Of a stretch of DNA of 64,000 nt, positions 39,429-46,089 are shown piece by piece. Source of the DNA: Gammaproteobacteria bacterium (GTDB taxonomy: Bacteria; Pseudomonadota; Gammaproteobacteria; Enterobacterales; Permianibacteraceae). Under the pieces are notes generated by a model. The model was not told where the DNA came from. It ran no database searches and saw only the letters and a list, made by a program, of their open reading frames with translations. How positions within the stretch are numbered: the first letter of the stretch is position 1; the number at the start of each line of letters is the position of its first letter. The translations under genes were made by a program, and so were the position numbers. The stretch lies in contig JACPFT010000012.1 in the NCBI GenBank assembly GCA_016182845.1, positions 205,603 through 269,602 on the forward strand. Direction: 5' to 3'.

Positions 39429-40871
39429 TCAAACGCCGCGCCTGGCGCTCAACATCTGCAAACTCATATTCGCCTGGGACACGAACATCTGAAAGGCATC
39501 CACGTCTTCCTGAGCAATGGCCCGCTGGCTCACGCCGCAATCCACGTAGAACGCGCCGATCAGCTTGTTGTTCGCCCATAAGGAGGACAGCACGAAGTCG
39601 CCGACCTTGAGGCGCTTCTTCAAGAGCCCCGCCAGCTGCGGCCGGGTGCCCTTGCTCGCCCAGTACACCTCATGGCTTTGAAAGCTCTGCATTAAGGGCT
39701 CGATCTGGGGGTCGCCCAGGGGAAAGCTGAACAACTTGTCCAAATCCCCGGGCTTTTGCTGCACGGCATACTTGGTACTGATGGCGGTGCGCTGCGGATT
39801 GGCCAGGGCGAAGAGCACGCGCTCGAAGCCCACGCCACGATGCAGGCCCTCCAATACATGTTGCAAGACCAGGTTGAAATCGGCCTTGCCGTTCACCATG
39901 GTGGTCAGCTCGCGCAGGATGTTGAGCTGCAGGGCCATGTCCTGATGGCCGGCCGGCTCCGCGTCCTGCTCGAGCTCCTCCGCCTCGGCGCCGGGCAGGC
40001 CGGGCGGCGTGGGCACCAGCCGTTCCGCGCCCTTGAGACCGAACTCCTTCAGGGTATCCTGGGCCGCCACGGCGCTGTTCATCACCGATTGGCGCAATTC
40101 CGAGACCGCAACGCCGGTGTACTGGCTCGCCGCCGCCATCGCGGCCTCGGCTTCCTTGGACCCCCACCCCTCTTCGATGGCCTGTGCCAGACGATGGGAG
40201 AGGCGAATGCTGCGGCTGCGCGAATCGGGCAGATCCCGGTTCATCAAGGCTTCTTGAAGCACCGGGCTGATACCCCATTCCTTGGTCAACCCCAGGGTGA
40301 GGGCGGTGAAGCGGAAGCCGACGATATCCCGCTGCGCCTCGGCGGCCGGCGTTCCCGCCTCGATAGCGCCGGCCAGCTGCTCGGCTAACTCGCCGCCGAA
40401 GCACCAGAAGGCGACCTCGCCGAGATGGAACAGCAGGGTGCCGATAAAGAGCTCCTCGGCATTGACGTCGCCGCGCAGCTCCGCCAGGGACTTGGCCTGG
40501 ACGGCCGCGTGAAAGGAACGCGCCACCTCCTGCATCAGCATGTCCTGCATCGGACCGGCAGCGGCCTTCTCCAGGACAAAGGTGGCCAGGCAAATGGAGC
40601 GGATGGCCTCGTAGCCGAGAACCACGATGGCGCGGCTGACCGTGTTGATAGGCCGCCGGCCCTGGTTGTAGACGACGCTATTGGACAGCCGCAGGACCTT
40701 CGCGGTCATATTGGGATCGTGCAAGATGGTCCGCACCAGCTCGGCGGCGTGACTGGACAAGTACTCGTTGACCGAAGCCAGTTGCGAGACCGTGCGCCCC
40801 AAAACGGGCAACTCCGCCTCGCTCATCTCCTGAACCCATTCATCCACGCTCTTTTTTGGGGGGCTGGACAA
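39429..40871 (-). CDS. HDOD-GAF signalling protein
   Basis: A 480-residue cytosolic protein. Residues about 10-215 are an HDOD domain, a degenerate HD-type output domain: ELPVLGRTVSQLASVNEYLS, LRLSNSVVYNQGRRPINTVS, RAIVVLGYEAIRSICLATFV, LFIGTLLFHLGEVAFWCFGG. The C-terminal part from about 330 is GAF-like (ILRELTTMVNGKADFNLVLQ, GVGFERVLFALANPQRTAIS, NNKLIGAFYVDCG). HDOD proteins mostly act as signalling scaffolds, often in motility and biofilm control. No ATG is suitable. TTG at 40871 follows AGGAG by ten bases; another TTG at 40931 would add 20 poorly conserved residues. Confidence 0.8.
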   Translation of the reverse strand: MSSPPKKSVDEWVQEMSEAELPVLGRTVSQLASVNEYLSSHAAELVRTILHDPNMTAKVLRLSNSVVYNQGRRPINTVSRAIVVLGYEAIRSICLATFVLEKAAAGPMQDMLMQEVARSFHAAVQAKSLAELRGDVNAEELFIGTLLFHLGEVAFWCFGGELAEQLAGAIEAGTPAAEAQRDIVGFRFTALTLGLTKEWGISPVLQEALMNRDLPDSRSRSIRLSHRLAQAIEEGWGSKEAEAAMAAASQYTGVAVSELRQSVMNSAVAAQDTLKEFGLKGAERLVPTPPGLPGAEAEELEQDAEPAGHQDMALQLNILRELTTMVNGKADFNLVLQHVLEGLHRGVGFERVLFALANPQRTAISTKYAVQQKPGDLDKLFSFPLGDPQIEPLMQSFQSHEVYWASKGTRPQLAGLLKKRLKVGDFVLSSLWANNKLIGAFYVDCGVSQRAIAQEDVDAFQMFVSQANMSLQMLSARRGV

Positions 40872-41143
40872 GCTAAGGTCGCTCCTGGGTTGATATGAAT
40901 TGGCACGGGCCCCGCACCGCTGGCGCAACAAGGCCGTCTGGGGACCGAGTTACCTGACTCCTCCCGCTAAGCATATGTCAGAACGCCGGAAAATGAAGTG
41001 CCGCCGGGTACTGCGGGAACTTCGGGCAGAGCTCACGTTCCAACCTGGGCATGCGCTTCTCGCGAAGCTTCATCGTAGATTCACAAAAAGCTGCCATAAC
41101 TATGGACAGCAGACCATGTCGGTCCGAACTGAGGTACAGTGCA

Positions 41144-41236
41144 ATGGATGATTACATCGAAGAAATCCTGGAAACCCATAACCAGCAAGATGACCGCTTC
41201 GAATTCGAACCGCAAAGCAATGAGGGCGGCAACTAA
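41144..41236 (+). CDS. Possible 30-residue acidic leader peptide
   Basis: ATG at 41144 opens a 30-codon frame encoding a strongly acidic peptide (MDDYIEEILETHNQQDDRFE then FEPQSNEGGN). GAGG lies nine bases upstream. The frame overlaps the start of the alkyltransferase-like gene by 17 bases, so it could couple its translation. I do not recognise the peptide; it may equally be a chance frame. Confidence 0.3.
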   Translation: MDDYIEEILETHNQQDDRFEFEPQSNEGGN

Positions 41237-41642
41237 GCCCAGTTCCCAACCGCTACGCCCGCCTCCTGCCGAGCCCTGCCCCGCCGCGAACGCCAGCCGC
41301 CGCCACTACCCCGCCATCTGGAGCACGATTGCCGCCATCCCCATGGGCCGCGTCGCCAGCTATGGCCAGATCGCCGCCCTGGCCGGCCTGCCGGGACGCG
41401 CGCGCCTGGTGGGACGCGCCCTGCGCGAAACGCCCGACGGCCTGGAGCTGCCATGGCATCGGGTGCTCACCGCGTCCGGCAAGCTAGCCTTTCCCGTCGA
41501 TAGTCCGCCGTTCCTGGAGCAGAAGCGGCGCCTCACCGCCGAAGGCGTGCTGCTCACGGCTAGTGGCGTCGACATGAAACGCCATGGCCTGGAGTTTCAG
41601 CCCCTGGACGCGGCGCTCTGGTCGCCCGCCAACTGGGTCTGA
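41220..41642 (+). CDS. Alkyltransferase-like protein (ATL, MGMT family)
   Basis: A 140-residue protein of the O6-methylguanine methyltransferase DNA-binding fold. The helix-turn-helix carries the finger Arg region (GRVASYGQIAALAGLPGRAR). The motif LPWHRV has Trp79 where true transferases have the acceptor Cys (PCHRV), so it cannot remove the alkyl group itself. ATL proteins bind O6-alkylguanine and hand the lesion to nucleotide excision repair. ATG at 41220 overlaps the small upstream frame; no strong ribosome site is seen. The 3' end overlaps truC by 46 bases, tail to tail. Confidence 0.88.
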   Translation: MRAATKPSSQPLRPPPAEPCPAANASRRHYPAIWSTIAAIPMGRVASYGQIAALAGLPGRARLVGRALRETPDGLELPWHRVLTASGKLAFPVDSPPFLEQKRRLTAEGVLLTASGVDMKRHGLEFQPLDAALWSPANWV

Positions 41643-42331
41643 GCCCCCTCCCAGCCCAAACCCGCCAAGACTCGCCGCCACTCCTCGTCAAGACCTGCGC
41701 GGATGCGCACCGCCTCGCCGCTGAAGGGCTGAACGAAGGCCAGCTCGTGGGCGATCAACAACAGTCGCGACGCTTCGAACTCCTGGCGAAACAAGCGATT
41801 GTGCCGGCCCTCGCCATAGGTGGTGTCGCCGATCAGCGGATGGAAGATGTGGTGGAAGTGCTTGCGGATCTGGTGTTTTCGCCCGGTGAGCGGCATCACC
41901 TCGACCAGGGAATAGCGGCTGGTCGCATAGCGTCCGATGGCGATGGGCAGTTCCGCCCGCGCGAGACAGCGATAATCCGTCCGCGCCTCCTGTGCCGGGC
42001 GGCCATCGTCCTCCTCGCACAAGGGGTAATCGATATGCCCCGAATCCGGCGCATAACCCCGCACCACGGCCAGGTAACGCTTGCTCACGACATGCGTCTC
42101 GAACAGGCCGCAGGCCTCCCGCGCCGCCGCTGCGGACAAACCGAACAGCAGCACGCCCGAGGTCGGTCTATCCAGGCGATGCACCGGGTAGACCCGGCGT
42201 CGCAGCTGCCGGCGTAGCAGCTGTAGCGCATAGGCCTCCGCCCGCGCCAACTCGGTCTTGTGCACCAACAATCCAGAGGGTTTATCGATCGCGACATAGT
42301 GCTCGTCGCGATACAGGATGGGCAGATTCAT
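41597..42331 (-). CDS. truC: tRNA pseudouridine(65) synthase TruC
   Basis: Isomerises U65 in tRNA-Ile and tRNA-Asp. The 244-residue RluA-family enzyme has the catalytic Asp in VHRLDRPTSGVLLFG (near residue 54), the start MNLPILYRDEHYVAIDKPSG, and the LTGRKHQIRKHFHHIFHPLI block that is characteristic of TruC. It lacks the S4 domain of RluC/RluD. Overlaps the ATL gene by 46 bases. YqcC is close by, as in E. coli, but here a response regulator and a palindrome lie between them. Confidence 0.93.
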   Translation of the reverse strand: MNLPILYRDEHYVAIDKPSGLLVHKTELARAEAYALQLLRRQLRRRVYPVHRLDRPTSGVLLFGLSAAAAREACGLFETHVVSKRYLAVVRGYAPDSGHIDYPLCEEDDGRPAQEARTDYRCLARAELPIAIGRYATSRYSLVEVMPLTGRKHQIRKHFHHIFHPLIGDTTYGEGRHNRLFRQEFEASRLLLIAHELAFVQPFSGEAVRIRAGLDEEWRRVLAGLGWEGAQTQLAGDQSAASRG

Positions 42332-42405
42332 GGCGCTGGGTACAATATTTGGTTAGTCCGCCAATTCTAAGTTATAAGTTAATGATGTTTCGCGAATTTT
42401 GATGG

Positions 42406-43251
42406 ATGTGCATGAGCAGCTTCAATGTCCTCATCATTGACGACGCCTCCCTGATCCGGGATCTGGTCAAGAAGAGCGTGCGCACTCAGTTCCCAAACTG
42501 GACGGTATTCGAAGCCGTCAACGGCAAGAAGGCCCAATCCCTGCTCAAGCAGCAGGTCATGGACCTCGTGCTCTGCGACTGGGAAATGCCGGAGATGAGC
42601 GGCACCGAACTCTTGAGCTGGGTGCGCGAGCAGGAGCATTACAAGAATCTGCCCTTCGTGATGGTCACCAGCCGCGGCGATCGCGATCACGTGGTGCAAG
42701 CGGTCCAGGCCGGCGTCAGCGAATACCTGATGAAGCCCTTCAACAACGAGCAACTGCTCACCAAGATCGTCAAGGCCCTGTCCAAGCACGGGGTAAAACC
42801 CTCGGCGGCACTCGCCGCCAAGCCGCGCCTGTCGACAGGTAGCGGCTTCGGCAGCGCCGACACCCTCACCAGCGCCTTCGCCAAACCCACCACCAACCAG
42901 GCCAGCGAAGACAGTCGACCTGCACCGCCCACCGCGCTGTCCAAGACCACCATTCCGGTACGCTTCGCCAGCGGCGTGGCGGCGCAGTGCGGCGCCAAAA
43001 AGCTCAATCTCAATGAATTCGTCGGGATCATGGAGCGCGGCGATAAGCTACCGCAGTTGCTGGAACAAGCCGTCGTCGACATCGACGGCGGCAATGGCAA
43101 GGACGTCGCCCGAATCAATGGCTATGTGCACACCCTCTCCGCCGCCGAGTCCAGCATGGACAGCGCGCGCATCAATGTCCTGATCCGCTTCGTGGACCAG
43201 GATCCGGTCAAGATGGAACAGCTGACGTATTTTATCGCCAGTAAGACTTAA
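42406..43251 (+). CDS. CheY-type response regulator with a novel C-terminal domain
   Basis: A 281-residue protein. Residues 1-125 are a receiver: acidic pair in LIIDDASLIRD, phospho-acceptor Asp in LVLCDWEMPEMSGTELL (near 60), Thr in FVMVTSRGDRDHV and Lys in EYLMKPFNNEQLL. A low-complexity linker (about 130-180, rich in S, T, A, P) joins a C-terminal region of about 95 residues. The end of that region (INVLIRFVDQDPVKMEQLTY) resembles the last strand and helix of PilZ domains, but this is tentative. No kinase gene is adjacent. A second ATG (MSSF) two codons on is equally possible. Confidence 0.82.
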   Translation: MCMSSFNVLIIDDASLIRDLVKKSVRTQFPNWTVFEAVNGKKAQSLLKQQVMDLVLCDWEMPEMSGTELLSWVREQEHYKNLPFVMVTSRGDRDHVVQAVQAGVSEYLMKPFNNEQLLTKIVKALSKHGVKPSAALAAKPRLSTGSGFGSADTLTSAFAKPTTNQASEDSRPAPPTALSKTTIPVRFASGVAAQCGAKKLNLNEFVGIMERGDKLPQLLEQAVVDIDGGNGKDVARINGYVHTLSAAESSMDSARINVLIRFVDQDPVKMEQLTYFIASKT

Positions 43252-43277
43252 CCCGCCCCGGAAAACTCAGCGCCTGT

Positions 43278-43402
43278 TTACAATCTCGATCAAGGGATGC
43301 AGCGCAAGGCAAAACTGGACGCAAAAGCGGAGCATACACGGAGTATGTGAGCATTTTGCGTTCAGTTTTAACGCCGCGATGCGCCCTTCAGCGAGATTGT
43401 AA
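43278..43402. repeat. 125-bp imperfect palindrome (MITE/REP-like element)
   Basis: The ends TTACAATCTCG (43278-43288) and CGAGATTGTAA (43392-43402) are perfect complements. Inner arms also pair: AAAACTGGACGCAAAA with TTTTGCGTTCAGTTTT, and the core CATAC-ACGGA-GTATG is a small loop. The whole segment can fold into one long hairpin. It lies between the response regulator and the convergent yqcC gene. Confidence 0.8.
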
Positions 43403-43406
43403 GCTC

Positions 43407-43754
43407 TCAGTGCAGGCGATTGGCGCCGCTGAGCAATCGATCCACGGCGTCTACGGCCTGCAGCACGGCGCGCACATCGCGTGCCATACCCTTGAACGCC
43501 TCCTCCGCCATGGGCAGGACCGAACAGCTCTGGGGCAGTTCCCCGCCGAGTTCAGCCATCATCCGCAGGCGGGCCAGGAAAATGAACTGCAGCCATTGGC
43601 TGAAGTCCAGCGTGTCCACCGCGAAGGGTTGAACGCTGGCCAGGGCTTCGGCGGACGGCGGGGTGTCCTCCCAGAGTTCACTGCGTCGCAGCTCCACCTC
43701 CAGGGTATCCAGCAGTCCGCGCAGCTGGGTGTGCACTATCGTCAATTGGCTCAT
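43407..43754 (-). CDS. yqcC: YqcC family protein (DUF446)
   Basis: A 115-residue all-helical protein of unknown function. The motif PFAVDTLDFSQWLQFIFLAR, followed by RMMAELGGELP, is the YqcC signature. E. coli yqcC is paired with truC; here they are 1.1 kb apart on the same strand. ATG at 43754 (MSQLTIVHTQL) is preferred over the GTG four codons upstream because the family starts near there. The stop codon lies five bases from the long palindrome. Confidence 0.85.
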   Translation of the reverse strand: MSQLTIVHTQLRGLLDTLEVELRRSELWEDTPPSAEALASVQPFAVDTLDFSQWLQFIFLARLRMMAELGGELPQSCSVLPMAEEAFKGMARDVRAVLQAVDAVDRLLSGANRLH

Positions 43755-43766
43755 CTTCTCTACCAC

Positions 43767-44067
43767 GCAATGCCATCGGTGTTTTGGCTTGAGACAGGTC
43801 GCGCAAGGCGCGGATCCGTCGAAACACCGGCTTATCTAAGGATACTTGTTTTTTCTGGAATTGGAGTTATAGTGCATTAGCATTGTAGCACACCAACTCA
43901 CTAACCCTCGCTCGACGGCGACTGGGCAATTTGACGAGGAAATGGCGGGCATCACGCACAATCACCGCAAGCGCAATTTTAACTTATTGTTCTAACTGAA
44001 TATTTTTCTAGGCACGCATTTTGCCTAGACACAACACCGCAACAACAATAGCCAACGAGGTTCCCCT
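43767..44067. other. yqcC / DUF3192 intergenic region with possible promoter
   Basis: In these 301 bases the plus strand shows TTGTTT (43846-43851), a 16-bp spacer and TATAGT (43868-43873), which would give the DUF3192 gene a leader of about 190 bases. A perfect 8-bp dyad TCTAGGCA/TGCCTAGA with a seven-base loop (44007-44029) lies within that leader. No gene is supported. Confidence 0.45.
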
Positions 44068-44436
44068 ATGAAGACTCTGAAACCCTTGCTCCTGGCCCTG
44101 CCCTTCGCGGCCCTGCTCAGCGGCTGCGTCATCAACCTGGGCACCGATGGCGACTACGGTTCCAACTGGGAAAAGACCGAGCGCCGCAACCGGGAAGAGA
44201 TCGCCAGCCTGGTGGTCAATACCAGCGAACAGACCATCCGCACCCGCCTGGGCCGACCGGACTTCAGCGAAGGCTACCAGGATCAAGGCCAGGATGTCCG
44301 CGTGCTGTTCTATCGGACGCAACGCCAGGAAGGCGACGGTGTCACCAGCAAGAACGAATGCACGCCCCTGGTGTTCCGCAACGGCCTGTTGATCGGCTGG
44401 GGCGACAAGGCCTACGAGCGGGTTGCCGGCAACTAA
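44068..44436 (+). CDS. Small DUF3192 lipoprotein
   Basis: A 122-residue lipoprotein; the signal peptide ends at lipobox LSGC (Cys20). The mature part matches the DUF3192 family: NREEIASLVVNTSEQTIRTR, LGRPDFSEGYQDQGQDVRVL, FYRTQRQEGDGVTSKNECTP and LVFRNGLLIGWGDKAYERV. The C-terminal portion has the SmpA/BamE-like pattern of a strand ending in a GxG turn, which fits a small outer-membrane-anchored domain. Function is not known. A ribosome site (GAGG) precedes ATG. Confidence 0.85.
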   Translation: MKTLKPLLLALPFAALLSGCVINLGTDGDYGSNWEKTERRNREEIASLVVNTSEQTIRTRLGRPDFSEGYQDQGQDVRVLFYRTQRQEGDGVTSKNECTPLVFRNGLLIGWGDKAYERVAGN

Positions 44437-44483
44437 GGAGGCTGGCGGAAATAAGTTAGACAAGTTGTTTCCGTCAGCCTCCT
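44436..44483. repeat. 16-bp inverted repeat after the DUF3192 gene
   Basis: AGGAGGCTGGCGGAAA (44436-44451) and TTTCCGTCAGCCTCCT (44468-44483) pair with one mismatch around a 16-base loop. There is no T tract, so it is not a classical terminator. Its first base is the last base of the stop codon. Confidence 0.6.
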
Positions 44484-44582
44484 AAGCATTGCGAATGACT
44501 TTCGGCACTGATGCGCCATTCAGTGCCGATTTAGCATGGGCCATGCATTTTTACCGTTCCCTCCCCCTGACAAGGACGCACC

Positions 44583-45533
44583 ATGTCGCCACGCCTCAGT
44601 CTTCTCGCCCTCAGCCTGTTCACCCTCCCCATTCATGCTGCCGATCTGAGCACCGCCATCGACGCCTTCAAGGCCGAGCGCTTCGGCGAAGCCAAACAAG
44701 CCTTCGAAGCCGCCAAGGACCAACCGGAAGCCCGGCTTTACCTGGCCCGCATCGCCGAGCACCAAGGTCGGCGCGACGAGGCGCTGGACACCTTCGAGGC
44801 CTTGGCCAAGACCGAAGGCAAGAATCCGGAGTTGCATTTCTTTTGGGGCGTGTCCCTGTGCAACGAGGCGCAATCGGCGAGCATGTTCAGCGCCTTGGGT
44901 CATGCCAAGAACTGCGTCAAGCATTTCAAGAAGGCCCTGGAGCTCCAGCCGGACAACCTCGATTATCGCAAGGCGCTGTTTGACTACTACGTGGGCGCGC
45001 CCGGCATCGCCGGCGGCGGCGCGGACAAGGCACACGAGCTGATCGCCGCCGTCAAGCCCGTGGATGAAGTCCTGGCCACGGTGATGGAGGCCCGAGTCGC
45101 CGGCAAGGAAGAGAAATTCCCGGAAGCCGAGGCGCTGATGAAATCGGCCATCGAAAAAGCCCCGGAGAATAGCGATTACCGCCTGCTGCTGGGCACGATC
45201 TACCAGCAGGCCGAACGCTACGAGGACGCTTTCGCCTATTTCAAGCAGTGGCAGGAGGCGCAACCCGATAATCCCAAGGCCTGGTATCAGCAGGGCCGCA
45301 ACTCGGTGCTGGGCAAGGTGCACCTGACCGAGGGCGAACAGGCCTTGTTGCACTACCTGTCGAAGCCCGCGGCGGCCGAAGAACCCTCCCACGCCTGGGC
45401 TCGCCTGCGCCTGGCGCAGATCTATCAGCTCATGGGCAAGAAAGCCGACAGCGCCCAACAGGCGGAACTCGCCCTGGCGGGTGCCCAGGGCGATGAACGC
45501 CTGATCGAGCAGGCGGAAGAATTGAAAGGCTAA
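44583..45533 (+). CDS. Periplasmic TPR-repeat protein
   Basis: A 316-residue secreted protein. The signal peptide is cleaved near PIHA-AD (residue 20). The rest is tetratricopeptide repeats: for example AIDAFKAERFGEAKQAFEAA, LYLARIAEHQGRRDEALDTF, HFKKALELQPDNLDYRKALF, RLLLGTIYQQAERYEDAFAY and RLRLAQIYQLMGKKADSAQQ. Such proteins organise protein complexes in the envelope. I do not recognise a specific orthologue. The last four bases overlap the adenosyltransferase gene, tail to tail. Confidence 0.82.
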   Translation: MSPRLSLLALSLFTLPIHAADLSTAIDAFKAERFGEAKQAFEAAKDQPEARLYLARIAEHQGRRDEALDTFEALAKTEGKNPELHFFWGVSLCNEAQSASMFSALGHAKNCVKHFKKALELQPDNLDYRKALFDYYVGAPGIAGGGADKAHELIAAVKPVDEVLATVMEARVAGKEEKFPEAEALMKSAIEKAPENSDYRLLLGTIYQQAERYEDAFAYFKQWQEAQPDNPKAWYQQGRNSVLGKVHLTEGEQALLHYLSKPAAAEEPSHAWARLRLAQIYQLMGKKADSAQQAELALAGAQGDERLIEQAEELKG

Positions 45534-46087
45534 TCCGCAGCCGGAGGGCGGGCCTGCCACAGCAGCTCGCCTTCCCCGCGCCGTGCCAAGACACGGGCCA
45601 GGACGAACAGCCAGTCGGACAGGCGATTGAGGTAGTGCAACAACTCCGGGCGTAGCGGCGAGGCCTCATGGCAGTGCACCAGCACGCGCTCGGCGCGCCG
45701 GCAGAAGGCACGGGCCAGCTGGGCCTGGGCGGCAGCGGCCCCGCCGCCCGGCAGTATGAAATTCACCAAGGGCGGCAGCGCGGCGTTACGCGCATCCAGT
45801 TCGCTTTCCAGGCGGCTCACAGCCGCTTCCCCCAGGCTCCGGTATTCCGGCATGGCCAGTTCGCCGCCCAGCTCGAAAAGCTCGTGCTGGATGGCGAGCA
45901 GCTGGCCGCGCTCGCCGTCCTCCAATCCTTCCTGGGCCAGCAAGACCCCCAGTTGGCAGTTCAGCTCATCGACCGTGCCCATGGCCTCGACAAGCGCACA
46001 GGCCTTGCTCACGCGCGTCCCGCCGGCCAGGCCGGTCGTGCCGTCGTCGCCGGTGCGCGTGTAGATCTTGCTCAAACGGTAACCCAT
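45530..46087 (-). CDS. Cob(I)alamin adenosyltransferase, PduO type
   Basis: A 185-residue enzyme that adenosylates cob(I)alamin with ATP to make adenosylcobalamin. PduO motifs are visible: the ATP loop KIYTRTGDDGTTGLAGGTRV, the central MGTVDELNCQLGVLLAQ, FILPGGGAAAAQAQLARAFC-RRAERVL (split motif with catalytic Arg), and LHYLNRLSDWLFVLAR at the C terminus. ATG at 46087 follows GGAG by seven bases, and the stop codon of the giant membrane protein upstream lies inside that ribosome site, so the two genes are translationally coupled. No other cobalamin gene is in the window. Confidence 0.92.
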   Translation of the reverse strand: MGYRLSKIYTRTGDDGTTGLAGGTRVSKACALVEAMGTVDELNCQLGVLLAQEGLEDGERGQLLAIQHELFELGGELAMPEYRSLGEAAVSRLESELDARNAALPPLVNFILPGGGAAAAQAQLARAFCRRAERVLVHCHEASPLRPELLHYLNRLSDWLFVLARVLARRGEGELLWQARPPAAD

Positions 46088-46089
46088 GC

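Noticed and set aside
41220..41642. Calling this gene an O6-methylguanine-DNA methyltransferase
   Set aside because: The acceptor cysteine of PCHRV is replaced by Trp, so it cannot accept the alkyl group. Alkyltransferase-like protein is the right class.
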